DNA of 6,498 nt from a bacterium (GCA_030628575.1 DAOVQR010000039.1:1-6498); one strand, 5' to 3'. Positions 1 through 5,754 are shown, numbered from the stretch's first letter. Translations and numbers: made by a program. The notes: generated by a model not told the origin, from the sequence alone.

Positions 1-460
1 ATCTTCTATGTAATCTTCGGGTAGTTAAAATGCAAACTCCCACAGTCAAGGGATATATTTCGCTTGTATATTTAAGAAGAATATTATGGATTTTATAAAT
101 TAATTTATCAATTTCAACTTCAGAAATCGGTTTTTGTAAAACCGTTGCCATTTCAAGATATTCTCGATCAAATTGTTTAATAGCTTTTTTAAGAAAATCT
201 TCCGGTAAAATTACATCGGCATCCAAAAACAACAAATATTCTCCATTAGCTACTTTTGCTCCGGCATTGCGTCCAACTGCCGGTCTTCCACCTTTTACTA
301 GCTTGCATCCGTATTCTAAAGCAATTTCTTTTGTTTTATCTTTTGAATTGGCATCAGATACAATTATTTCATAATCGGAAAATGTCTGCTTTTTTATTGA
401 TTTCAAAAGCTTAGGCAGATATTTTTTTTCATTTAATGTGGGAATAATAATACTAATCAT
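1..460 (-). CDS. Family 2 glycosyltransferase, N-terminal part (runs off window)
   Basis: The reading frame from the ATG at 460-458 stays open for 153 residues to the window edge, so only the N-terminal part is present. It starts MISIIIPTLNE, the typical first beta strand of a GT-A fold family 2 glycosyltransferase. VSDANSKDKT (residues 34-43) matches the usual nucleotide-sugar-binding loop. GRPAVGRNAGAKVANGEY (58-75) precedes LLFLDADVILP, which carries the DxD metal/nucleotide-sugar motif at D80-A81-D82. Such enzymes transfer a sugar from an activated donor to a lipid, polysaccharide or protein acceptor, usually at the cytoplasmic face of the membrane; donor and acceptor cannot be read here. 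No membrane segment is seen in the part present. No strong Shine-Dalgarno lies directly before the ATG. An in-frame TTG two codons upstream is possible, but starting at MISIIIP is usual for the family. A palindromic repeat separates it from the upstream operon. Confidence 0.85.
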   Translation of the reverse strand, partial: MISIIIPTLNEKKYLPKLLKSIKKQTFSDYEIIVSDANSKDKTKEIALEYGCKLVKGGRPAVGRNAGAKVANGEYLLFLDADVILPEDFLKKAIKQFDREYLEMATVLQKPISEVEIDKLIYKIHNILLKYTSEIYPLTVGVCILTTRRLHRR

Positions 461-489
461 AATCAATCCGATTATAGATATCACACCTC

Positions 490-512
490 CGAGATATCTC
501 GAAGATTTCTTC
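490..512. repeat. Two abutting 12-bp palindromes upstream of the glycosyltransferase
   Basis: CGAGATATCTCG at 490-501 is a perfect palindrome, and GAAGATTTCTTC at 501-512 is a second one with a two-base centre, sharing one base with the first. They lie between the glycosyltransferase start and the larger inverted repeat at 519-598. They could be operator half-sites, the degenerate end of the repeat element, or chance in AT-rich DNA. No function can be assigned. Confidence 0.3.
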
Positions 513-518
513 AATCTT

Positions 519-598
519 TGTCATTGCGAGGACAAAGGCCGTGGCAATCTCACTGATTAGAAAAGATTGCTTCGTCGGATTACCTCCTCGCAATGACA
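519..598. repeat. MITE-like palindromic repeat (TGTCATTGCGAGG family)
   Basis: The outer arms TGTCATTGCGAGG (519-531) and CCTCGCAATGACA (586-598) are perfect 13-bp inverted repeats. Inner arms GCAATCT (544-550) and AGATTGC (564-570) also pair around a 13-nt loop, so the 80-bp element can fold into a long interrupted cruciform or RNA hairpin. Repeats with this TCATTGCGAG...GGCAATCTC...AGATTGC...CTCGCAATGAC layout are, from general knowledge, dispersed in many copies through the genomes of diverse bacteria, and are regarded as non-autonomous, MITE-like elements. It is markedly richer in G+C than its surroundings and encodes nothing. It lies between two minus-strand genes, where its hairpin could also affect readthrough from the upstream operon. 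A target-site duplication is not evident. Confidence 0.8.
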
Positions 599-638
599 TG
601 AAAGGGCAAGTTTAGAATAACGCCATTATACAATTCAA

Positions 639-743
639 TTAGAATGGCCATTTATGACTTGTATAGGCATAATAAAGGTAACCGCCAATTCCTACTACAA
701 GAACAATTCCAATGACAAATCCCATCGTTGAACCACTAAACAT
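639..743 (-). CDS. 34-residue membrane peptide downstream of radical SAM gene
   Basis: A short frame from ATG (743-741) to TAA (641-639) encodes 34 residues. It is preceded by AAAGGAG with 6-nt spacing, one of the best ribosome binding sites in the window, which is the main reason to call it. Residues 1-8 (MFSGSTMG) lead into one hydrophobic segment, FVIGIVLVVGIGG (about 9-21), long enough for most of a transmembrane helix. The tail YLYYAYTSHKWPF (22-34) is unusually aromatic: four Tyr, one Trp and one Phe. It starts 44 nt after the radical SAM stop with no terminator between, so it is probably the third gene of the TetR-controlled operon. It has no cysteine and no double-glycine leader site. 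It may be a small single-pass membrane protein or a peptide substrate of the neighbouring enzyme; the family is not recognised. Confidence 0.7.
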   Translation of the reverse strand: MFSGSTMGFVIGIVLVVGIGGYLYYAYTSHKWPF

Positions 744-749
744 TTTAAT

Positions 750-756
750 CTCCTTT
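750..756 (-). promoter_or_regulatory. Strong ribosome binding site of the 34-residue peptide
   Basis: AAAGGAG on the minus strand lies 6 nt before the ATG at 743. It is the principal evidence that this very short frame is translated. Confidence 0.7.
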
Positions 757-787
757 CTTTTTATAATTTTATTGTTGATTATATTTA

Positions 788-2206
788 CTACTTTTTGTAC
801 TTCTGGCAGTTTTTACAATATTCTTTTTTCCAAACAGGGTCTTCGATTTGATGCAACTTTTTAGAATACTGATCGAGATGATGTTTAATTTTGGGATCTT
901 TGATAATTGTCTCAGCTCCCGGATGAGTTGGAAAAGCTCCGCATTTTTTCACAATTTCTCTTAACACCCATGGTTGATCAATAATTAAACAAGGTGTTAA
1001 AAGATTATCACTGTAAGCTTTTTTCGCATTAATCGCTTGTTGTCTTTTTTTGATTTCTCTAAAAAATTCAGAATTGCAAACTTCTTTTAAACTTTTATTT
1101 TTAATATTATCGGTGGCAAAATGGACAAATCCACAAGGTTCAACATTACCATCGCCATTAATATGAAGATAGGTTCGTCCCCCAGCAATACATCCTCCAA
1201 CATAAGGACCATCATTCCAGAAATCTCCAATAAGAATAGGTTTTTTCTTGCGACAGAACCGATGGATAAACTTTCTTAATTTATTCCGTTGAGCTGGCGT
1301 GGGCATAAGAGATATATCGGGATTTTTGCCAATAGGAATATACTGAAAATACCAGCCAAAAGAACAACCCTGTTTAATAAAAAAATCAATGAATTTCTCA
1401 CTAGTAATTAATTTGCTATTCTGTTTGGTCATAGTTACTGAAAAACCAAAAATAATACCTTTTTTCTTGAGCAATTTCATTGCTTGTAAAACTTTTTTCC
1501 ATACACCCTTGCCTCGCCGCAGATCAGTTTCTTTCTCAAAACCCTCAACTGAAATAGCTGGAGCAACATTGCCTACTTGGGCTAATTTCTTAACCATTTT
1601 TTCATCAATTAAAGTACCGTTGGTGTATTGCAAAAAATACATATCGTTGTGTTTTTTGTAGACATCAAACATATCTTTTCTCATAAAAGTTTCTCCCCCT
1701 AAAGTAGTCACAAAATGTATACCCATTTCTTTAGCTTCGTTAAAAATACGATCTATTAACTTCATTGGCCAATCACCCTCTTGAGAATATTTCCGTGTCG
1801 AGCAACCGATACAATTTAAATTACATCTCATCGTGGGGCTAACTAAAATAAACCAAGGGGGAACGAATCCTTCTCGTTGCTTAAATTCTTGCCGTTTTGT
1901 TTCTCCTAGAAAAGTTTGATTAACAACAAGATTCTGAATAAATTTTTCTCGGCAATTAGGATTGATTTCTTTAAAAAGTTTTTCCAGAAATCCTGACCAT
2001 GGTCCTTTTCGCTCAAAATCTTTTTTAATGCTACAAATAATATTTTTCAAATCCTTAGTAGGAGCAAGAAATTCCAATAAAGCCAATAATTTAGCTGATT
2101 GATTGGACGAGGTATGTTTGATAATTTGTCTTAATAATCCTAAGGCCTGTTTAGTAGAAAAACCTTTAATCTGATTAGTAAAAGAGTTAATATTTTTTAA
2201 AAACAT
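788..2206 (-). CDS. Radical SAM protein with cysteine-rich SPASM-like C-terminal region
   Basis: This 472-residue protein has the radical SAM [4Fe-4S] motif CNLNCIGC (C128, C132, C135). LGGET at 169-173 is the GGE motif that contacts the SAM amino group. An N-terminal stretch of about 100 mostly helical residues precedes the barrel. The C-terminal part begins GGCIAGGRTYLHINGDGNVEPC (C339 to C358), the typical start of a SPASM/twitch auxiliary-cluster region. C377, C406, C422 and a closing CKNC (464-467) follow; this is not the textbook SPASM spacing. Such enzymes cleave SAM reductively to a 5'-deoxyadenosyl radical, and SPASM-type members often modify peptides or small proteins; the substrate here is unknown. 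The ATG lies inside the end of the TetR gene (10-nt overlap), with an AAAGGA Shine-Dalgarno 8 nt upstream, so the two genes are probably translationally coupled. The 34-residue peptide follows. The protein is predicted soluble. Confidence 0.88.
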   Translation of the reverse strand: MFLKNINSFTNQIKGFSTKQALGLLRQIIKHTSSNQSAKLLALLEFLAPTKDLKNIICSIKKDFERKGPWSGFLEKLFKEINPNCREKFIQNLVVNQTFLGETKRQEFKQREGFVPPWFILVSPTMRCNLNCIGCSTRKYSQEGDWPMKLIDRIFNEAKEMGIHFVTTLGGETFMRKDMFDVYKKHNDMYFLQYTNGTLIDEKMVKKLAQVGNVAPAISVEGFEKETDLRRGKGVWKKVLQAMKLLKKKGIIFGFSVTMTKQNSKLITSEKFIDFFIKQGCSFGWYFQYIPIGKNPDISLMPTPAQRNKLRKFIHRFCRKKKPILIGDFWNDGPYVGGCIAGGRTYLHINGDGNVEPCGFVHFATDNIKNKSLKEVCNSEFFREIKKRQQAINAKKAYSDNLLTPCLIIDQPWVLREIVKKCGAFPTHPGAETIIKDPKIKHHLDQYSKKLHQIEDPVWKKEYCKNCQKYKK

Positions 2207-2823
2207 TTATTATTTCCTTTCTTATTTTTTAAAAACAAAATATTAATGATTTGGTTTGATATTTTTTTTGAATCAATTTTTTTATTTAAAAATGAATATT
2301 CTAAAAGCAATCCATCCATCATGCCAGTTAATAAAGAGGTTAGCAGATGGCTATCAACTTTTTTTGTTATTTCCTTTTTTACAATCATTTCTTTAATTAT
2401 TGGTTGAATTAAATATTTAATTTCTTTTCTTAACTGAATGATATATGTTCTTATTTGTAGGTTATCTGGTGATAGTTTCAACATTAAAGCTTTGATAAGA
2501 TTTTTTTCCTTAAAACCAAAATCTAAATAATTTTTGATTAGTTTATGTAATTTTTTATTAGTAGTTTTTTCTTTAAATGCTTTAGCAATATCTAAACTTA
2601 AATTATTAAAAACCCCATTGAGCACTTTTTTATAAATTTCCGACTTACCTGTAAAATGATAATAAAGAGCTGCTTTAGTAATATTAAGCTTTTTAGCAAT
2701 ATCGTTCATAGATACACCTAAATAACTGTATTCTGAAAAAAGCTGACAGGCAACGTCAATAATGCGTGTTTTCGTATTTTGAATAATATCTTCTTGTTCT
2801 TGCTGTTTTTCAATTATTGTCAT
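2197..2823 (-). CDS. TetR/AcrR-family transcriptional regulator
   Basis: The 208-residue protein has a classic TetR N-terminal DNA-binding domain. TRIIDVACQLFSEY (19-32) is helix 1, VSMNDIAKKLNITKAALYYHF (37-57) contains the helix-turn-helix with recognition helix TKAALYYHF, and GKSEIY (59-64) leads into helix 4. The remainder is a helical, lysine-rich ligand-binding and dimerisation domain with no recognisable ligand signature. Members are usually dimeric repressors released from DNA by a small molecule. A 22-bp palindrome sits between its own promoter and start codon, so autorepression and co-regulation of the downstream radical SAM gene are likely (inference). The ATG at 2823-2821 is supported by AAGGAG with 9-nt spacing. 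The stop overlaps the radical SAM start by 10 nt. Confidence 0.92.
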   Translation of the reverse strand: MTIIEKQQEQEDIIQNTKTRIIDVACQLFSEYSYLGVSMNDIAKKLNITKAALYYHFTGKSEIYKKVLNGVFNNLSLDIAKAFKEKTTNKKLHKLIKNYLDFGFKEKNLIKALMLKLSPDNLQIRTYIIQLRKEIKYLIQPIIKEMIVKKEITKKVDSHLLTSLLTGMMDGLLLEYSFLNKKIDSKKISNQIINILFLKNKKGNNKCF

Positions 2824-2832
2824 AGTTTTAAT

Positions 2833-2839
2833 CTCCTTT
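2833..2839 (-). promoter_or_regulatory. Ribosome binding site of the TetR gene
   Basis: AAAGGAG on the minus strand lies 9 nt before the ATG at 2823. It fixes the start and leaves the palindromic operator in the untranslated leader. Confidence 0.65.
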
Positions 2840-2846
2840 TTTGATT

Positions 2847-2868
2847 TAACTTACCGCTCGGTAAGTTA
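2847..2868. promoter_or_regulatory. 22-bp palindromic operator, probable TetR binding site
   Basis: The arms TAACTTACCG (2847-2856) and CGGTAAGTTA (2859-2868) are perfect 10-bp inverted repeats around a two-base centre. The length, and a core built from TTACCG/CGGTAA half-sites, are typical of TetR-family operators. The site lies a few bases downstream of the -10 box, across the expected transcription start, where bound repressor would block initiation. The regulator encoded immediately downstream is the obvious candidate ligand protein; that pairing is inference. Confidence 0.85.
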
Positions 2869-2873
2869 TTTAC

Positions 2874-2903
2874 ACTATATCAGAATAGATAAATATTTGT
2901 CAA
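2874..2903 (-). promoter_or_regulatory. Sigma70-type promoter of the TetR / radical SAM operon
   Basis: On the minus strand a perfect -35 TTGACA (2903-2898) is followed by an 18-nt spacer and TATAGT (2879-2874), five of six matches to the -10 consensus. Transcription should start about 6-8 nt further, at the edge of or within the palindromic operator. This is the clearest promoter in the window. Confidence 0.8.
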
Positions 2904-2931
2904 ATAAAAAATCACACTTTTGAAATGTGAT
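2904..2931 (-). terminator. Probable rho-independent terminator upstream of the TetR promoter
   Basis: Minus-strand ATCACA and TGTGAT pair around a 9-nt centre that itself mostly pairs, giving a near-perfect 21-bp palindrome (2911-2931). A run of T's (2910-2905) follows directly. It would end transcripts arriving from the restriction-modification genes, although it lies about 160 nt beyond the endonuclease stop, and the -35 box begins just after it. The stem is AT-rich and therefore weak. Confidence 0.55.
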
Positions 2932-3092
2932 AATCTAAAACTGTTTTGATAAATTTTGTGAATCCTTTAAAGAATCTTACTTGGCTTTTTCATTATGAAT
3001 AAATACTTAAATCCTCTCAAATAAAAATTAAACTGTCTCGCTCGATGATGCCAAATTCCTGTGTTGTGTTTTAGTATCCACAGATTTTATTA
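2932..3092. other. Non-coding gap between endonuclease and terminator
   Basis: This 161-nt stretch follows the HNH stop. I see no frame with a ribosome binding site longer than a few codons, no tRNA-like fold and no obvious repeat. It may simply be the 3' untranslated region of the restriction-modification transcript. Confidence 0.4.
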
Positions 3093-3458
3093 TTACCTTT
3101 TCCAAATTATATGACCGTTAATATTATATTTTTCGTAAGTTTTTAAAATATCAGCACAAAATTTTTTCAAATCATTATTCTTTTCTTTTTTAGCTAATTC
3201 ATATAAACGAATGAACATTTTTTTTCCTGTTTCTGTTTGTTTCAAAGTTTTCTTAATAAAATTGTGTTGGGCACACAATGTCTGACCATTTTCTATAGTA
3301 GATCTTCCGCCAAGATATTTTGGCTTAATATGATCAACGTGTAACTCCACGCCCTCTTTTTCACCTCTACCGCAAATAACACATTTATGGTCGTCTCTTT
3401 TCAAAATTGTTTCTTTTTGTTTTGGAGTAAATTCATCTAATTCCCTTTTTTGAACCAT
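3093..3458 (-). CDS. HNH nuclease domain (downstream fragment of split endonuclease)
   Basis: The 121-residue frame carries a complete zinc-binding HNH (beta-beta-alpha metal) nuclease domain. CVIC (C26, C29) and C62/H65 are the probable zinc ligands, HVDHIKP (40-46) holds the catalytic D42-H43, and GGRSTIENGQTLCAQHN (50-66) supplies N57 and the final His. The enzyme would cut DNA using a divalent metal. The ATG at 3458-3456 has no convincing Shine-Dalgarno; the nearest, AAAAAGGG, is over 20 nt away. The frame also continues upstream as protein-like sequence (LIKVKKGIYRYDSD) to the break at 3499-3503. This therefore looks like the second part of a longer protein, and the ATG is probably internal. 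See the combined entry for 3093-3676. It sits directly downstream of a DNA methyltransferase, so a restriction role is likelier than a homing role. Confidence 0.85.
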   Translation of the reverse strand: MVQKRELDEFTPKQKETILKRDDHKCVICGRGEKEGVELHVDHIKPKYLGGRSTIENGQTLCAQHNFIKKTLKQTETGKKMFIRLYELAKKEKNNDLKKFCADILKTYEKYNINGHIIWKR

Positions 3459-3496
3459 ATCGGAATCGTAGCGATAAATACCCTTTTTAACTTTTA

Positions 3497-3676
3497 TTAA
3501 AAACCTATTTCATGCAAATTTCTAATTGATCGCCAAGTATCTCGCGGTTTCTTTTTATAAAGCCGTTTATATCTTGCTTCAACCCAATCAACAACTGGAC
3601 CGTGCGGCATATCTTCTTTTGGATGCGCTTTGAAATATTCAATTAATAAATCTTTGATTGATTTTTTCTTTTTCAT
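3497..3676 (-). CDS. Winged-helix-like N-terminal fragment of split endonuclease
   Basis: The 59-residue frame from ATG (3676-3674) to TAA (3499-3497) begins with a lysine-rich stretch. The helical segment SIKDLLIEYFKAHP (6-19), MPHGPVVDWVEARYKRLY (23-40) and KPRDTWRSIRNLHEIGF (43-59) follow, looking like the helices of a winged helix-turn-helix. It stops just where a beta wing would begin. I recall similar N-terminal segments fused to HNH domains in restriction-associated nucleases; that is memory, not a search. Only 4 nt separate it from the methyltransferase stop, implying coupled translation. On its own it lacks any nuclease residue. If expressed without the HNH part it could at most bind DNA, but it is better read as the first part of the frameshifted endonuclease. 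Confidence 0.75.
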   Translation of the reverse strand: MKKKKSIKDLLIEYFKAHPKEDMPHGPVVDWVEARYKRLYKKKPRDTWRSIRNLHEIGF

Positions 3677-3680
3677 AGAA

Positions 3681-4502
3681 TTACTTTATTAAATTTAATT
3701 GGTTAATTTTTGCTTCTTGTTGCAATCTTTTGATTGCTATATCACAATATTCTTTGTCTATATCAATTCCTATTCCTTTTCTGTTATTTAGATATGAAGC
3801 AATAAGCGTAGAACCGCTTCCTAGAAATGGATCTAAAACTATATCATCAATAAAACTAAATAGTTTGATACAACGTCTCGGTAATTCAATTGGGAAAGGT
3901 GCGGGATGACCACTTGCTCCTTTTTTGCTTTGACATGGAAATGTCCAAACTCCATTTGTCCAATTCATAAACTCTTGCTTTGTAATATCATTTTTCTTAC
4001 TACCACCCGTTTTCTTCCAGCTATCTTTATATAAAACCAAAATCAATTCTACCGGAGCAATAACATAAGGAGCAGATGCAGACATAAAAGAACCCCATGC
4101 TGTTCGTCTTGATATATTTCCTTCATTCCAAATAATCGTTGAGTGATATTTCCAGCCAACATCTTTGGCTATTTTTGTAATATCTGCCCCAACTGATTTT
4201 TGTCCGCCCTTATTTTTATCAAGCGGAATATTTAATAAAAATCTTCCTTCATTCTTTGTTAAATCAAAACATTTTTTAATCCATTTTTTAGTAAATTTTA
4301 AATAATCCTCGTATGCTAAATTATCTGTGTGGGAATTGTAATGAATGTCAACATTGTAAGGTGGTGAAGTAATAATTAAATCGATATAATTATTCGGCAA
4401 AGTGCTGAATTTTAAAATATCATCTTTATAAATTACAACGTTATCGGCTTTGAAATAAGCATTACTACTTTGTTGTTTTGTTTTAATTGTTGTACTAACC
4501 AT
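3681..4502 (-). CDS. Site-specific DNA methyltransferase, beta class, SPPY type
   Basis: The 273-residue protein has catalytic motif IV TSPPYN (45-50) near the N-terminus and the SAM-binding motif I DPFLGSGST (224-232) near the C-terminus, followed by GIGIDID (243-249). This order defines the beta class of amino-methyltransferases that modify N6 of adenine or N4 of cytosine. An SPPY rather than D/NPPY catalytic motif leans toward N4-cytosine, without excluding N6-adenine. The variable middle part (about 95-200, including RRTAWGSFMSASAPY) should hold the target-recognition region; the recognition sequence cannot be read. The HPAPFP segment (199-204) lies just before motif I, as in many relatives. 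Length is normal for a type II enzyme. The endonuclease gene starts 4 nt after its stop. The start at 4502 has no Shine-Dalgarno but has promoter-like boxes directly upstream, suggesting a leaderless message. Confidence 0.92.
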   Translation of the reverse strand: MVSTTIKTKQQSSNAYFKADNVVIYKDDILKFSTLPNNYIDLIITSPPYNVDIHYNSHTDNLAYEDYLKFTKKWIKKCFDLTKNEGRFLLNIPLDKNKGGQKSVGADITKIAKDVGWKYHSTIIWNEGNISRRTAWGSFMSASAPYVIAPVELILVLYKDSWKKTGGSKKNDITKQEFMNWTNGVWTFPCQSKKGASGHPAPFPIELPRRCIKLFSFIDDIVLDPFLGSGSTLIASYLNNRKGIGIDIDKEYCDIAIKRLQQEAKINQLNLIK

Positions 4503-4508
4503 ATTTTA

Positions 4509-4537
4509 ACTTTAACATTTAAAACAATATTTGTCAG
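4509..4537 (-). promoter_or_regulatory. Candidate promoter of the methyltransferase, leaderless arrangement
   Basis: CTGACA (4537-4532) and TAAAGT (4514-4509) are separated by 17 nt on the minus strand. Only 6 nt separate the -10 box from the ATG at 4502, so the transcript would begin at or next to the start codon, consistent with the missing Shine-Dalgarno. Leaderless methyltransferase messages are known from other type II systems. In such AT-rich DNA a chance match is possible. Confidence 0.35.
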
Positions 4538-4611
4538 TTGTGGATAATTCGGTTTTTGTTCGGGATTATAAAAACTGTAATCTTAATAATTTAAAATTAA
4601 AAATCTAAAAT

Positions 4612-5745
4612 TTATGATTTATCTCTAATTATCTTAGCTGAACCTTTTGAATTAAATGCTTTAAAAAACTTTTTTGCCTCAGCATATGATTTTTGTTTGA
4701 GTTCTTCTACGGTTGATGATTCAACAGCATTTATCTCATCATAAAATTCCCGGATGGCATATTTTCCATTTTTGCCGAAAATTTCTTCCTTTGATTTTTT
4801 GTCATTTTGATAATTTTTAATAGTCCAATTATAGATCTTTTTATATAATTTCGGCTCGTGTTTTTTAAATACCCCCCAAACTAAATTTCGCCAAAATGTT
4901 GCCACATTACCTTTTAAAATATCGCCTTTGGGAAATTGCTTGGCAATTAAATCTAAAGGCGTGCCAGTGATTCCATGTTGGGCAATTTTTGTCTCAAATC
5001 CAGCTTTTCTGATAGCTCGGGCAACTTCACGAGTAAGTTTAATATTAATTGCTGATTGGAAAATTTCTTTTCCATCTTTATAAATATTGCCATGAGCCGA
5101 ACCATTGGCAATGGCAATCAAATTGGGCTTGATATTATTTTTATCAAGTTCTTGTAGAAAAGTTACTGCTTCCTTTGGAGTAGTTAAGACCATTCCTTTG
5201 GTATCTTTTTTACCAATCTCCCCTACTTCCACTTCCAAGCCAAATTGATCATTGATGTAGTGTTTTTTGATGAATTTTGCCAGACGAGCGGTGATATCAA
5301 TATTATCACGAAGCTGATCTTTTTCGGTTTTAGCTTTTAAATCAAACAAAAATGAGGCATCAATGGCAAAAGAAGTAAAACCAGCATCAATCTGGGCTTT
5401 AATTAAATCCTCAGTCCCAGATATTTCATCCTCTGATAAAGATTTAATTTTAATGTGATCTGCATGTAATACCCAAGTATCAAGTTTAACTTTTGAAGCA
5501 GTTTTAAAGCAAAACCGGGCATAATCTTTTGGTGTCATTCCCGTGTAGCCACCGTTTAAATCACATTCTGACGTTGCCGACTCAAAAATTACAGCGGAAT
5601 CTGTATCTTTGGTAGCTTGCATAATACCTTCTAAAACACCGGGAATAATCTGAACATTAGCTGCCATAATTATCATATTCTCATCACGCAAAGCATTATA
5701 CGTTCTGGCACCATCAATTGGCGAATAATTTTGACTTTTATTCAT
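4612..5745 (-). CDS. Class II (zinc) fructose-bisphosphate aldolase family protein
   Basis: The 377-residue protein has the signatures of the class II aldolase barrel. HADH (94-97) gives the catalytic Asp D96 and a zinc His H97. EVEVGEIG (171-178) is the conserved acidic strand. NGSAHG (214-219) gives zinc ligand H218, and QHGITGTP (256-263) gives H257 and the phosphate-binding loop. The likely reaction is reversible cleavage of fructose 1,6-bisphosphate to dihydroxyacetone phosphate and glyceraldehyde 3-phosphate in glycolysis and gluconeogenesis. Tagatose or other ketose bisphosphates are possible substrates, so no gene symbol is given. About 100 residues follow the last zinc motif, a helical lysine-rich tail. 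The start at 5745 is preferred over the ATG at 5844: AAGGA lies 4 nt before it, the sequence becomes family-like from there (SPIDGARTYNALRDEN), and a promoter-like element occupies the upstream 33 codons. It appears to be a single-gene unit. Confidence 0.88.
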   Translation of the reverse strand: MNKSQNYSPIDGARTYNALRDENMIIMAANVQIIPGVLEGIMQATKDTDSAVIFESATSECDLNGGYTGMTPKDYARFCFKTASKVKLDTWVLHADHIKIKSLSEDEISGTEDLIKAQIDAGFTSFAIDASFLFDLKAKTEKDQLRDNIDITARLAKFIKKHYINDQFGLEVEVGEIGKKDTKGMVLTTPKEAVTFLQELDKNNIKPNLIAIANGSAHGNIYKDGKEIFQSAINIKLTREVARAIRKAGFETKIAQHGITGTPLDLIAKQFPKGDILKGNVATFWRNLVWGVFKKHEPKLYKKIYNWTIKNYQNDKKSKEEIFGKNGKYAIREFYDEINAVESSTVEELKQKSYAEAKKFFKAFNSKGSAKIIRDKS

Positions 5746-5749
5746 ATTT

Positions 5750-5754
5750 TCCTT
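5750..5754 (-). promoter_or_regulatory. Ribosome binding site deciding the aldolase start
   Basis: AAGGA on the minus strand lies 4 nt before the ATG at 5745, slightly close but usable. No comparable sequence precedes the upstream in-frame ATG at 5844. Confidence 0.5.

Larger units (their letters stand above)
3093..3676 (-). pseudogene. Type II restriction endonuclease (wHTH-HNH) split by one-base frameshift
   Basis: Read as one gene, this region encodes a 194-residue protein if one T is added to the T5 run at 3503-3499 (minus strand). Residues 1-59 form a winged-helix-like N-terminal segment ending LHEIGF, then LIKVKKGIYRYDSD joins in the other frame, then the HNH domain (from residue 74). 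Without the extra base the first frame ends GGT TTT TAA. The join GF-LIKVKKG-IYRYD is what one expects of the wing of a winged helix, and both halves are otherwise intact, so the break is recent, a sequence error or recoded. A one-base backward slip of Phe-tRNA on TTT, with the stop waiting in the A site, would also restore the frame. The ATG lies 4 nt after the methyltransferase stop. Role by context: the cognate endonuclease of the methyltransferase. Confidence 0.75.

Noticed and set aside
1389..1661. Plus-strand open frame of 90 codons
   Set aside because: It lies wholly inside the radical SAM gene on the opposite strand, has no ribosome binding site, and shows no recognisable protein features; it is a shadow frame.
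3093..3458. HNH gene as a free-standing homing endonuclease
   Set aside because: It follows a methyltransferase, lacks its own ribosome binding site, and continues in frame into a winged-helix-like N-terminal part.
4503..4611. Terminator after the aldolase
   Set aside because: The gap is AT-rich with short A/T runs, but I found no stem with a T-tract convincing enough to call.
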